Position numbers and translations under genes: made by a program. 64,000 bases of DNA from Zeus faber. Its lineage: Eukaryota > Chordata > Actinopteri > Zeiformes > Zeidae. This document shows positions 28,491 through 41,499 of this stretch, piece after piece. The stretch spans positions 7,917,144 to 7,981,143 of the forward strand of contig OY482864.1 of the NCBI GenBank assembly GCA_960531495.1, given 5' to 3'. How positions within the stretch are numbered: position 1 is the stretch's first letter; every line of letters starts with the position of its first letter. The notes under the pieces are model-generated. The model saw nothing but the letters and a program-made list of their open reading frames with translations. It searched no databases and was not told the origin of the DNA.

Positions 28491-28813
28491 TCACTCACTC
28501 ACACACACACGCACACACACACACACGCACGCATGCACACACGCACGCACAGGATGGAGACAGTGATGGGACTTGGAATCCGTCTCCCCTGATACGATGG
28601 TGTTATGTTTCCCACATTCTCCTCCCAGGTCTGGTATTGATCACTGAGCTCAAAGATATTCCACCAGGGGAAGAAATGTGACAGGAGCTCAGAGCGGCTC
28701 CCTGGGGCGGCTCCTAAGTGCGAGGGGAGAGGAGCCTCTGGCTCTCTGTGGACTGTACTCATTGTCTAAAACCAGGGTATCGTCCCTCAGAAAGTGTGTA
28801 TGTATAGCTCTGT

Positions 28814-28885
<72 letters not shown>

Positions 28886-28922
28886 GTGTGTGTGTGTGTG
28901 TGTGTGTGGGTGTGTGTGTGTA
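28814..28922. repeat. long (TG)n microsatellite
   Basis: About 50 TG units with single interruptions (TATGG, GGG). Confidence 0.97.
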
Positions 28923-29024
28923 TCCGTTGCTGATACTTGATAACCGTGCAACAGAGGTGGAAGATCTGGGTTCAGAAGGTACAATTCCACTCCAGGATTC
29001 TAAATCAACCATTTGTATTTTCTA

Positions 29025-29130
29025 ATCATGCTGCATTCCTGTGACACTCTGAAATCTGCAATTGGGAAAAGTCGGAAGTCCCCACTTCCCTGCTAAATGT
29101 TGCAGGCATGCATTTGTTGGGAAAACATGA
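29025..29130. repeat. dispersed repeat, copy 2 (related to 7690-7830)
   Basis: It shares CATGCTGCATTCC, AAATCTGCAATT and CCACTTCC-TGCTAAATG with the copy upstream of vglut1. Confidence 0.4.
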
Positions 29131-29199
29131 ACATGTTTGATGACCTTGCGAATTCTAAAAGCTCCAAAACGTTTGTTGACATGACATGGAAAATGGCAG

Positions 29200-32100
29200 A
29201 TAATGCAAGTTAGATGCGTTTTCTAATAGAAAACGGTGCAAAAAACGGACACGGGTCTCCTCTAACATATATATATATATATATATATATTAAAAAAAGG
29301 ACCCCAATTAAAAGCACTTTCCAGTCCAGTTCCTGACCACGACATGGAATCACACCTGGATTTGGTCCCCGGGCGCTGACGTAGTGAAGGCTGCCCACTG
29401 CTACTAGCCGCCCTTGGAGGGATTGACGGCTGGGATGGGAGATACGCACCACTCCCTGCGTGCGTTTGTGATCGTCACCACTCCCTGCATCTGTTTGATT
29501 AGTGCAGTTGCGTCTGTGAGATCTGTGATTCTTCCATCCTGTCGTTTGCCTGTTCCTCAGTGGCAGCAGGGGTCGGGCAGGGCTCCATAGCGCCCCCTTG
29601 TGGCAGATGTACGCAATTGCTTAAAGCATATAGAACAGGGTAAAGTTTGTGAAAAAGGTGTTAACTGATAAAAAAGCCAACGTCCAAACCTGTGCTAAAA
29701 CACCAGTGAACACTGGTGCAGCAATTCAACAGTGGAGGGAGCTCAGGACATTTATTTGTTGGACAGGTAAGTGACAGGACGTAGGGTTAGACACACAAGC
29801 TTGCTGCGGATAACTTTGGGTGCTGATGCTGCAACAACAGTCAAAGATATTTAACCACAATCCTTTTCTGGTCTTTCGTTATTTGCTGTCCAAAACTTTG
29901 TGTCTGTGAGGTTAATGGATACATTACCTTTCAATTGTACATAATTGATTTAATTTAATTTCAGTTTAATTCAGCAGTTAATACTTTCTGTCCATTCGAG
30001 GACACCATAGTTTATGTGAAGACAGGTTGGGGCAGTGTTGCCAGGGCCGAGGTTTTCCCGCGGAATTGTGCCACTTTGAAAGTGTTGCCGCAGGTTGAAT
30101 TTGTTGTCCGCAGGTTGTGTATACCTATTTTGCATGCAAATTACATGAATAATATGTATAAATAAAAATAATAAAATTTCAAACACACGACAAACTCCCC
30201 CCTGTGCACCCTTCCTTGTCTTTCCTCACTTCTAGTGTGTCCCTGGAGATGAAAAAGGTTGCGAGTCCCTGTCCTAGCTTGGTTCCTCCATTTGCCAAAA
30301 TATCAAGATAACACCAGGTGGTCGCTTTGGCACAATAGGATATTCCACACAATTGTACCATAATAGCCCTTGTTCTAATAAAGGATGGAGCTCAGAAGGG
30401 TCACTTGAACAGGTACCAACACTCCTAACCAGGTCCCAAGATGGAACGCAAGCATCGTTTGGGCGACCATGAAAATTAGCACAATGATGCTCAAAGTCCA
30501 CCGAGATTCTGAGACTTTTGGATGACCGACTGTTAAATGTGAAATCTCTCTGATGTGTCTCTCTGATGTGCGTAGGACAACAGATGTGCTGGGACTTACC
30601 GATGTGGCTGTTGCTAAGCAGTGTTGTCCGATTCTTCCACACGGCTCCACGTGCATAATTACCAGCTGTAATTTACCCGGGGTGGTCCTGGCAAGTGGCT
30701 TTAAGTAACCATGGTTGATGAGGCTGTTGCTCGTGGTACGACACGTAGAAGGCTTCATCGGGTCCAAACGTCCAAATGAGCAAACAGGAGTAGCCTGCCT
30801 GCATGGAGGGGGGCCGGGGGAAAAAAAGTTGAAGACAATTTGGCAGAGCAAAATTACCTACTGGAGCCTGTGCCCTGTCCCTCCAAAAGGAAGACTCCGG
30901 CCATCCCAACTACGCTCTTCCTATAGCCATCGGTTACGTATTCGTACCTCAGACAAGCAGGTGTTGAGGATTAGGTAGGGTTAGGTATTGTTGTTAATTT
31001 AAAATAATATCTACACTAGTTAAGTTCGAAGGGAAACATTGTCCTCCGTCCTTTCCCAGTGCACTCCCTCCACCCTCTTTATCGTAATGTGCACACACTG
31101 TTAAACCGCTTTGCGGGTGGTTGTCTGCACAGGACCTGGGGCCGGAGCAGTGGTGCGATCATTGCTGCATTTTTTCACCCATCATTTGCTTTCGCTTAAG
31201 AGATCACTGTAACTGAATTTAAAGTAAACAATGGTCCCAAATGACTTGATCTTCATCACAATGCCATCCTTGTAGGCCCAGCACCTCCATCCCTGCAACC
31301 CATCCTCCTTCTGTAGCTCCATTGAGATACTACTACCCCTTAGCATCACCAACAGGCCAACAGGGATGCAGAGTGCGGCTTATGTTACTCAATCACCCTT
31401 GGGCATGCAAAAAGTGATTTATTGTAATTACCGAGGACCGAGATCTGGACTTTTTCGCTTTTTTGTCCATTGCTCTTATGTTCACCAGAGAAGGACCAGA
31501 GTGTTTGGAGGTAATGGCATCTGTGCTCCGAGTTTTTCTCTGTTGTGCCTGATCCCGGACATCGTTGAAGTACCACTTCACCTGTCTTCCAGCTTAACTG
31601 CTGCCACAGCTTGCCGTAATTGGTTCCCCAGAGAAGATTTCCGTGGATGTGGGGAGCATCAAAACTGATGCAGAGTGGTGCTCTTGTCTATAGTGTGAGT
31701 GCATCCACATTGAAATGTGACATCGCAATGAACTAAACTATTTGTTGTTTTAGCAGAACTGTTTTCAACAAAATGTCTTCAAATCAAGAAAATATAAACG
31801 ACATACTAGATTTTGTAAGTGACACGATGAAAACAAACCTACACTAAATGACCAACTCAAAAAGGTAAAAAGGTTAAAACTGAAAATGATCACGCAGGAC
31901 ATGGTGAGTGTTTGACAGCTTATAAAGCCAGCTGTCCTGTGTCTAGATGGGATGACAGGCAGAGGCACTCTGCCTTAGGACCTCTTACCAACACAGGGTT
32001 TGCTGCCATCTATTGAAACACACTAGGTATGTTTAGAGTACTTACAGTTGTGCTTATTGTCCCAGTGTTGCCTAGCAGATGTGAAGACTCGTTTGTCCCT

Positions 32101-32580
32101 ACAATGCATAGTACTTTAATCCCAATAACTGGCATTCAACAGTGTTTACGATGCTAAGCAAGAATCCCCAGCACCACGGCCTCTCTCGTGAGTCCTGGGT
32201 GAGAACATTGACTTAAAATGACACCAACATATGTTTTCTCTATGTAAGATAGAATGAAATGATCAGAAGATCTACGTATGCATGGCCTCGAGAATGAGGC
32301 ACTTAGCAGAGGTAAGAAAAGCAGATTCCATCTTTTCATGGCTGCCGACCTCGGTAACAAGCAGCACGGAAACAAGTTGTGAGAGCCAGGCGATGTGAAA
32401 ATGTAACAATATATCTAAATCCATTTCATCACATAAACATATATGCACACACATAATGAAGAACACAACTTCATGTAGCTTCCAGTCACACCCTTTTATT
32501 TCTGCACACAGGGTCAATTCTTTCACAAACCTTTTAGATTGTGTCCTCACTTGGGTTCCTGCCAAAAAGCTTGCCCCATC
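29200..32580. other. intergenic DNA with possible degraded element fragments
   Basis: Contains an AT tract (29264-29290). A minus-strand open stretch at 30642-30274 has protein-like composition (FEHHCANFHGRPNDACVPSW, then YPIVPKRPPGVILIFWQ), perhaps a transposon relic. I recognise no family and see no complete gene. Confidence 0.3.
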
Positions 32581-32589
32581 CTCAAAGCT

Positions 32590-32840
32590 TGCCTTATCTT
32601 GTCCTGACCAATTATTTTCTGCACCTGTGATGTCAAGTTGACTGTATACTCTCTCTATCTGTGACATCGAACTGACCATATATTCTCTGACTCCCTGAAA
32701 ATAAACTGTTTGTCTCAGAGAGCTGCTCCTTAGCACATCTCTGATCCGACCCTTGTACAAGTAAAACCAACGTCCGTCTGCCACTTTATTTATGACCACC
32801 GATTGACAAACTGCAGATTGAAGCGAACCCATTAATATCT
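32590..32840. repeat. dispersed LTR-like repeat, copy 2
   Basis: Homologous to 1190-1400: AATAAACTGTTTGTCTCAG, then AGAGCTGCTCC, CTGATCCGACCCTTGTACAA, ACGTCCGTCTGCC, ACCACCGATTGACAAACTGC. The AATAAA supports a retroelement 3' end or LTR. Confidence 0.55.
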
Positions 32841-33685
32841 AACTAAAACACATCAGAGAACTGTCATTTTTCAGTAAGTCGAGTTCAGGGAGCTCAATAT
32901 AACTGTTGAAAAGTAGGAAGAAAGTAAAGGCATTAGGTTTTTATCCTTTTTATAATAATATAATACAAGATAAAATGATTAATTCAGGTGTCACAGCAGC
33001 AATAAACAGTATGTTGAAGTGTAAACACTGATGGTGATTAAAATATATTATTAAACTATATTATTAAAATTGCATTGTCATGGAGTATTCCATTATTGTG
33101 GAATGGATTATAATATTGTTATATTCTCAAGGTCTGGTCAATAGCTTATAGAAACAGTTAGATGTTATCTTCTGATGTTTTTTAAATGGATTTTCTGTTT
33201 ATATATCTTATATATCTATATCTCTTAAAAATATATATGTTATGCATCGTTACTGAGACATTGATTTTCACTGCGTGAAGTGCTGCCTGCAGACATCCAC
33301 AGGTTTGGCTTGTCTATGGGCTAATACTAATGATAGTATTGACTAATTGTGTAAAATGTGAAGTTAAATTTTATTGTTTTTTTTTTGTTAATCAGAATCA
33401 TGCTTCAAAAAGGCTTCATATGAACTCTACATTACTCCATCACATACTATAGTTCATTTGATAGATTTCATTCATCGACCGACATAGAATATCAAGTCCA
33501 CCTGACTTGTACGTATGTCCTTGTAGGAGGTCAACGAGCCTGGTGCAAGAACTTGCAAGCTACAGGACCAGTGGCTTGGCATAAAGGGAAAGGGATTTAC
33601 AAATTTTCACCAGGATGTCACGTGTTTACAGTCAGTCGGTCAGTGTCTCATCACAGGAAATTCTAGCGGGTCTGAGGAAGGTGGC

Positions 33686-35590
33686 TGTGTGAGTCTCTGC
33701 ACACAGGTCGGGGTTTAGGGAGGCCCTGGCAAGCCATGAAAACAGCCGTTATCAAGCCGCTCTTAAAAAAGAACAATCTAGACACCTCACTTATGAACAA
33801 TTATAGGTCTACTGTATATAATTCTTTCTTAAAGTAAAATCATTGAAAAAGCTGATTTTCAACAGCTGAACAATTTCTTGGCTCTACACAACTGTTTTGA
33901 TGTCTTCCAGTCTGAATTTGGATCAAACCACAGCACTGGGACTGCTATTGTTAAGGTCTTCAATGACATCCATCTAAACTTTCAGAATTTCAGTCTTAGT
34001 ATTATTATTAGATCTCACTGCTGCATTTGACTCGGTTGACCACAACAAATTATAAGACCGACTGGAAAAGTGGGTGGTCTTTCTGGGACGGTAATAAACT
34101 GGTTTAAATCCTACTTAAAGGACAGGGACTATTTTGTGTCGATAGGTAATTACACATCTAAGTGGACAAAAATGACATGTAGAGTTCCCCAAGGCTCCAT
34201 TCTGGGGCCTTTTCTGTTTAGCATCTACATGCTCCCACTGGCTCAGATTATGGAAAACAACAAAATATGTAACCATAATTATGCCGACGACACACAAATT
34301 GACATAACCATAACACCAGGGGAGTATGGTCCAATTCAATCACCGAGCAAGAGCATTGAACAAATCAACAACTGGATGTGCTAGAATGAAACAAAAACAA
34401 AACTGAAGTAATTGTTTTTGGAGCCAAGGAAGAACGACTAAAAGTCAGCGCTCAGTTTCAATCGGTGATGTTAAAAATATACAAACCAAGCCAGAAGTCT
34501 TGGAGTAGTAATAGACTCGGACCTTAATTTCAACAGCCACATTAAAACAATTACAAAGTCTGCCTACTATCACCTTAAGAACATATCAAGGATTAAAGGA
34601 CTTATGTCTTTGCAGAATTTGGAAAAACTTGTCCAATGCATTCATCTTTAGTGGACTAGACTACTGTAACGTGTCTTACAGAGTCCACACTAAGACCAAG
34701 AAAGTTGATCACATACCGTTCTCAGATCTTTACACTGGCTTCCTGTCCGTCAAATAATTGATTTTAAAATAGATTTTTCTGTTTGCCGGTGCCTTTTACT
34801 AAGCCAAATATTCATTTCATGCACTGCACCGAAACAATTTTTACTTGATTTTGTACTTGATTCTATTTCCTAACTTCATAACGTGTTCTTCCCTTTACAA
34901 TGTGTTTATTTTGTCGGCACTGATTCGGCCGACTCAGGGCAGCTGTGCAGTCAAAGGGAAGGAAGCCATGCTGCCGTCTGCAGCCACAGCTAAACCATGC
35001 CCCTTGTGTGCCACTTACCCCCACCGCCTGACTTAGGCTGTGTAGCAGTCCGGCCGACAGCCGACTGATCTTGCGTTTATGTTCGGGCAGGCGATAAGGC
35101 CAAGCGCACCCTCACCCCTGGGGTCGTCTCCACATGGTGGTGTGTGAGACACGTGAAGCCTGGCAGGGAGGAGAAAACATGAGATAAGCGATGCTGAAGT
35201 GCGGCCACGTCCGCCCACTGGGACAGAGAGAGAGGGTCACTAAACAGGGCCGCCGAAGATCGGCTGCTTTTGGAACCTCCGGCCCCAACTCATCCCACTA
35301 AATGGTTCAGGTGAGGTTTAATCTTTCAGGCCGTGGGTTGGCAAGAATTTTTTATTCAACAAACTGAACAAAAAGGCTTGCTGGCCGAAAGGATAAATTA
35401 TACAGAATAATGAGTTTGGGCGCAGGAGGAATGAGGTTCTGATCAGAAAGCTCCATGCCCCGGATTGGACCAATCAGTGCCGCCTGGGCGCTGATTCGGC
35501 CAACACGGGCAGCTGTGCGGTCGTGGGGAAGGAAGCCATGATGTCGTCTGCAGCCCGGCTTAAACACGCCCCTTGGTGCGCCACAGTGGC
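33686..35590. mobile_element. about 1.9-kb composite insertion inside duplication copy 1, flanked by GTGGC
   Basis: Copy 2 is uninterrupted here, which defines the insertion exactly. GTGGC occurs at 33681-33685 and 35586-35590 (probable 5-bp target duplication). The inserted DNA begins TGTGTGAG and ends GCGCCACA (TG...CA ends). Inside are a LINE reverse-transcriptase relic and two copies, about 570 bases apart, of a stretch of about 100 bases (CTGATTCGGCC, GGGCAGCTGTGC, GGAAGGAAGCCATG). The TG...CA ends and 5-bp duplication suggest an LTR-type or similar element carrying a nested LINE; which part moved is inference. Confidence 0.6.
33730..34830 (+). mobile_element. Rex/CR1-type LINE reverse-transcriptase relic
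   Basis: The + strand reads, with frameshifts, the core of a non-LTR reverse transcriptase: SLMNNYRS near 33790, [38 protein letters not shown] and [10 protein letters not shown] (catalytic YADD codons at 34280-34291), ending near INNWMC. Continuation pieces include SDLNFNSHIK and DYCN. Stops and frame shifts make it inactive. Confidence 0.85.
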
Positions 35591-35892
35591 AAAAGATAGT
35601 GCTGTGGGGTGATTAATGACAAGTAAACTTTCCTTCATGATTCCAAGAATACCTAGGAAAGACCCAGTGAATGGTTTCTCTTCGTTTGATTTTATCTTTC
35701 TCCCTGTGTTGAAAATAGACAGGTCAGTGATGTATGCTAATGCCGAACGAGGGAGTTCCAAGTTCCAGTTAATGATGCTGATCTCACAAATTTCATCAAG
35801 CCTACTGAGAAATCCCGGCTTCCAGTTGCCTTGAACAACTACAAAAGTTCCCCAATGCATTGATTTCTCAGCAGTGGCTTTGTTTAGTACAG

Positions 35893-35956
35893 CTCTATCT
35901 ATCTATCCATCTATCTATCCATCTATCTATCTATCCGTCTATCTATCCATCTATCC

Positions 35957-36013
<57 letters not shown>
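35893..36013. repeat. (ATCT)n array in duplication copy 1
   Basis: About 30 ATCT units with ATCC and GTCT variants. It sits at the position homologous to the array at 40487-40639. Confidence 0.95.
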
Positions 36014-37047
36014 ATTGCGACAGTTACAATACAACACGTTTATGCCACGTGTATTTTCAGTCAAAATTCATCATATTCTCTCTCCATCCCACTCTTGCCC
36101 TCACACTGTTTGCCTTTTCTCTTCTTGATGTTATCTGGCTATGTCTGTGAGCCACCCACCTCCCTCTTGAACCCGAAACACACATGCACACGCAAACATG
36201 CGATGCTGGGGGGGGGGGGCTTTAGCATGGGAAGGATTAACCGGGTGCACAGGAGGAGAGCTGGTTCTTCAGAATAAGGACATCTGGCTACAGAGGCAGC
36301 GGTAACACCACTGTAGGGTGAAAGTGTGGTGAATACAGACCGTGGAGAGGTGCGCTTTTAAATGAGAGAATGCTCTCTGTGGCAGGGGGGCCGTGATGCC
36401 TTTCCCACGGTGTTGGACTCTCCTTGGGAGGCAGGATGTGGCACCCACTACACCTTCCTTTCAGCACACTCCACTGTGCATTACCGTGTGCATTAACCTA
36501 CCTGAGCACACATTAACAGACTATCTGTCGTTCAGATTGCCCTATCGAACAAGGAACCAAAAACAGGAATGCACTCCACTGCGATGCTCTTAACCGTGCT
36601 TAACATCAAATGCGTAATCGTAACAGACAGTCGGATCCTCCCACTAGTGGCCATCTGATGAACTGCGTCTCAGTTTGGCATCACAGGTTGCAACCCGGCA
36701 AAATAAAATATAAAAAATGTAACTAGTCTGACCTTTTTCATGCTACACAGAACAAAACTTCAACCCATGCAGTTGGGAGCATTTGTCAGACTTTTTTTTC
36801 GTGATGGACTGAACGACATTTAAACCAATGCATTTTTGACTTTAGGAGGGGGGGAGGGGGTCATGCAATGGAAATGTTTTCCGCATTAGCTGATGGGTAC
36901 ATTAAAATTTTGGGCAAGGCGCCCATGCGAGCTATACGTACAGAATATCATAATCAAACGCTGACCTATACGGATAAATTGTATCTGTAAATTAAGTTTA
37001 TACTGACGGTATGACCCTATATCCCTATTCTCGCCTAACCTTGAATT

Positions 37048-38194
37048 TACAGTTTTTCTCAATTGTTTACACACTAACACCGGTACGTGAGAAAACAATG
37101 ACCACAACCTCTAACTCATGTACCAATCCCCTGAACTAATTCTACACTCAGTTCTCTACATTTGGCACAATCTTCATGAATAAAGTCTCTTGCATTCACA
37201 TGTAACACACTGCCATTCAAAATGCTGAACTTAAATTTCCTACTATCCACACAGACGCCGCACATGGGCAGTTTCACAATTGTGCAATTAGCAATCAGAG
37301 CTTTACTGTAACAAAAGGGCCACATGCAAGCTCTTCTGTTTTGGAGCAATGGATGCCAGTATAGGAGAGCGAGTCATAGCAAGAGGAGTGAGAGTCCTAT
37401 AAGAGGAGGAGGACAAGGTGAAGGAAGATGAGGAAGAGCAAGACCAAGGAGAGCCATCATCTCTGATGAAATCCGGGCCACTTCTGTTGACCATGTGGTC
37501 AACCATGGTCTAGTAATGAGGGAGGCTGGGCAGTGTACAACCAAACTTGAGCAGGTTCACAGCAGCGTCCATTGTCCGGACTTTCCCAAATGAGAATAGG
37601 TAAGAAATGTACTCTCATTACAGTATTGTAGTACTGCCTATCAATACAGTACTCAATGATAACTGTATAAAGTACATTTTTCTATTATTTGTTCTGTATG
37701 AAGAACACTGTACAGATCCAATGTTGTGTTTGTGGGGATGTATATAGCATTTTGGGGAAAAAATAAAAACATATTTTTGTTTATACTACAGCACATTTGT
37801 GTGTTTTATATTTGAGTATAAAAACATTATACGAAAATATTTTATGACAGACTACTGTGCATACGTAGTAAGTAGAACACTGAACATGCAAAAGGCATAC
37901 ATCTCCTGATAAGGCATTGGTAATAGTGTTTTCTATTCATAGTAGTTTTTTACATTGAGCACATCAGTCTTCAATTGGTTCTTAGAAATGTCTATTCATA
38001 TGATGGTGTGATGTGTCATTTCAACACAAAAAAACATTTTGAGAAGACATAACATTGTTTTGAATTCTGAGTTTCATTTTACAAGACATTGGTGGAATTT
38101 TGCTTTGTGTGTGTGTTTTTGGATTTGTATGTAGAGTTCTGAGAATATGAGGTATGTTTTCAGAAAACGTGTGTAAACAACTGAGAAGACTGTA
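37048..38194 (+). mobile_element. Tc1/mariner-type deletion derivative with imperfect TIRs and TA duplication
   Basis: The left end TA-CAGTTTTTCTCAATTGTTTA (from 37048) is mirrored by TAAACAACTGAGAAGACTG-TA (to 38194), giving an imperfect inverted repeat of about 25 bp. Within, about 37440-37600, the + strand encodes the N-terminal helix-turn-helix of a mariner-like transposase: RAIISDEIRATSVDHVVNHG, then LVMREAG, disrupted by frameshifts. The DDE catalytic part is missing, replaced by AT-rich filler. It is non-autonomous and inactive. Confidence 0.75.
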
Positions 38195-40485
38195 ATAGAC
38201 CATTCAATAGATTATTTTTCGTGACTGTGAGCACAAAAAAGCAAAACCAGTATCCTGCTTTTTTTCGCGCTAGACAGTACAAAATTTAAACCCATTTTAA
38301 ATTTTAATACATACACGCACCACCACCACCTCTCAGCAGTGGCATACTTTCATCATAAGGGACGTGGTTAGTTTTCGTTTTTGAGGAGGTCTGGGGCAAA
38401 AATCAGAGTATCCATCCTATACGGCATTTACCCTTTGTTGCATTTGCTTGTATGCAGGTAAATTTGACGTATAAATCACTAGAGGGTGCACTGCACGTTT
38501 CTGCGACCCCCTCCTTTCCCATAACTCCCACTCCCCTTCAAAAGTTGAAAATGCATTTTTTTTTAATTTCATTCAGTGTAGCACAAAAAGAAGTGCAATC
38601 GTTCCGGGACACGATTCAATAGATACATTTTTTTGACTATGAGAACGAAAAGGTGTGATCACGGAAAACGAGAGCGCTCCTTTTTTCATTACAAAAGCGA
38701 GTAGTTTGCTCAGATGGATATTCACCATGTTCCATGAATGATAGTTTAGAACTCCCTTTATATAGTGTTTGTCGGTGCGAACAAAAATAAAAATTAAACA
38801 CAATTCACTTCTATAAATACATTTATTTATAGTGAATATGGTGACATCCAACGTCAACATTAATAACATCATTATTTTGAATGCATGACTTAATTACTTC
38901 GTTTTAAGCCCAGTTCCAATAAGAAATTTGATTAAAAAAAATTTAAAAAAAAAGACCCTCAAAATTCCCCAATGCCTTAACGCAATTCTCTTCCCTTGAA
39001 ACATTTGCATTAATAGAGTACGTCTAATAATATTCATTCACTGTTAATTGTTTAATGTCACAGTTTTCAATCTTTCTTTGATATAATCATTTTTTTGCAC
39101 TGGCCTGCTTGTTTGCACCTGTTTTTTCTCCTCCTTCACACAGGTAGACAAGCCTCCCACCAGGTGTGATAAAGACGTCAACGCATGTCACGCACCTTAA
39201 CGTAGTGTTTCCGATGTGAGGAAAAGTTTTGCCTTTCTCGTGTGATGCGGGTCGGGTGTGAACAGAGAGCCAGGAACAGGATCATGTTTAGAATGTCGTG
39301 GTTGAGCAAAGAAACGAGATATAACTGTTGACAGTTAGTCAAGGCATTACATTTTTATTATATTTATAATTATTTAAGATAAAGCTATTAATACAGTTTG
39401 TTGAAGTGTAAACACTGCTGTTGATATACTATATTATTAAAATTGCATTGTTGTTGCGTATTCCATAATTATTATGGAATGGCTGATAGTATTTTTATAC
39501 TGTCGAGGTCTGGCCAATAGCTTATAGAAACAGTTAAATGTTATTTACTGACATTTTTTACATTTATTTTTTGTTTCTTTGACTGAACATGTGGGTGATT
39601 TTTATCACTAAGACATCTGCACAAGTATAGTTATTAACATAGAAGTAAGACTTTATTTCATAATTTTTGAGCAGTGTTAAAAAACATGGTGTGGTCTGTA
39701 TAATGGCTTTGTAAAAAGGAATGCAACATAAATAATAAACAGCTAAAAATGCTCAAAAATATATTTTGTATGCATTGATACTGAGACGTTGAGGTTAACA
39801 GCGTGACGTGCTGCCTGCAGACATTCACAGGTTTGGCTCGTGGCACAGGTATCAGCCCTATGGGTGGTATTGACTTATTGTGTAAAATGTGAAATTCAAT
39901 TTTCTTGCTTTTTTTTGTTAATCAGAATCATGCCTCAAAAGGGCTTCACATGAATTCTACATTACTCCATCACATACCATAGTTCATTTGATCGATTTCA
40001 TTCATAGACCCATGTAGAATGTCCAGTCCACCTGACCTGTACGTATGTCCTTGCAGGAAGTCAAAGAACCTAGTGCAAGAACTTGCAAGCTACAGGACCA
40101 GGGGCTTGGCAGAAAGAGAGAAAGGGATTTTCACATTTCCACCAGGATGTCACGTGTTTACAGAGGCCAGTGTCTCATCACAGGAAATTCTAGCGGGTCT
40201 GAGGAAGGTGGCCAAAGATGGTGCTGTGGTGTGATAATGACAAGTTAACTTTCCATCATGTTTCCAAGAATACCCAGAAAGCACCCAGTGAATGGTTTCT
40301 CTTCGTTTGGTTATATCTTTCTCCCTGTGTTGAAAATAGACAGGTCAGCGATGTATGCTAATGCCGAAAGAGGGAGTTCCATGTTCCAGTTAATGATGCT
40401 GATCTCAGCTTCCAGTTGCCTTTAGCAACCACAAGAGTTCACCAATGCATTGATTTCCCAGCAGTGGCTTTGTGTAGAGAGTTTA

Positions 40486-40639
<154 letters not shown>

Positions 40640-41499
40640 TTAATAATGACTATCTAATTTCCCATTTTGTTTATGTAGTTATGATTGTCAAAATGTGAAC
40701 TAGATTTTGTGCAATAGTGATGTGAATATTGTGGAAAATCTGGATGATGGGCAAAAGGACAGTGAATACCGAGTTACAATACAACACCTTTATGCCGCAT
40801 TTCTTTTCAGTCTTTCAGTCAAGATTCATCATATTCTCTCTCCATTCCACTTTTGCCCTCACGCTGTTTACCTTTTCTCTCCCCGATGTTATCCATCTCT
40901 GTCGCTTAGCCACCCACCTCTCCCCTCTCGAACCCGAAACACACACGCACATGCAATGCACGTCAGGGGGCATGAAACGCACACAGCATCACCTCGCTGT
41001 ACATCAGGCACGTGACCCAGTTTCACGCTCCCTGCCTCTGACATGGGAAGGGTTAACCAGCACAGGAGACGAGCTGGTTGTTTAGAATAAGGACATCAGG
41101 CTACAGAGGCAGCGCTCAACCACTGTAGGTTGAAAGTGTGGCGAATATAGACCGTGGAGAGGTGCGCTGTTAAATGAGAGAATGCTCTCTGCAGCACTTA
41201 GCAGGGGGGCCACAATACATTTCCCACGGTGTTGGACTCTCCTTGGGAGGCAGGATGTGGCACCCGCTACACCTTCCTTTCAGCACACTCCACTGTGCAT
41301 TACCGTGTGCATTAACCTACCTGAGCGCACATTAACAGACTATCTGTCGTTCAGATTGCCCTATCGAACAAGGAACCCGAACACGAATGCACTCCGCTGC
41401 GAGGCTCTTAACTGGCTTAACATCGGATGTGTTATCGTATCTGACAGTCGGATCCTAGTGGCCATCGGATGAACTGCGTCTGAATTTGGCATCGCAAAA

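Larger units (their letters stand above)
32895..39300. repeat. tandem duplication, copy 1 (interrupted by two insertions)
   Basis: Three collinear blocks recur in copy 2: 32895-33685 (matching 39320-40215), 35586-36700 (matching 40210-41495) and about 38655-39270 (matching 42315-42920). Examples are TTAATCAGAATCATGC, TGACAAGT(A/T)AACTTTCC, CTGTGTTGAAAATAGACAGG, CATTACCGTGTGCATTAACC and GTGACATCCAACGTCAACAT. Copy 1 was interrupted at 33686-35585 and again by the element at 37048-38194. It has no coding capacity. Confidence 0.85.

Noticed and set aside
31366..31668. 100-codon + strand frame and overlapping minus frames at 31.4-31.6 kb
   Set aside because: No recognised domain, no splice context, and both strands look equally open; possibly a decayed repeat but not supportable as a gene.
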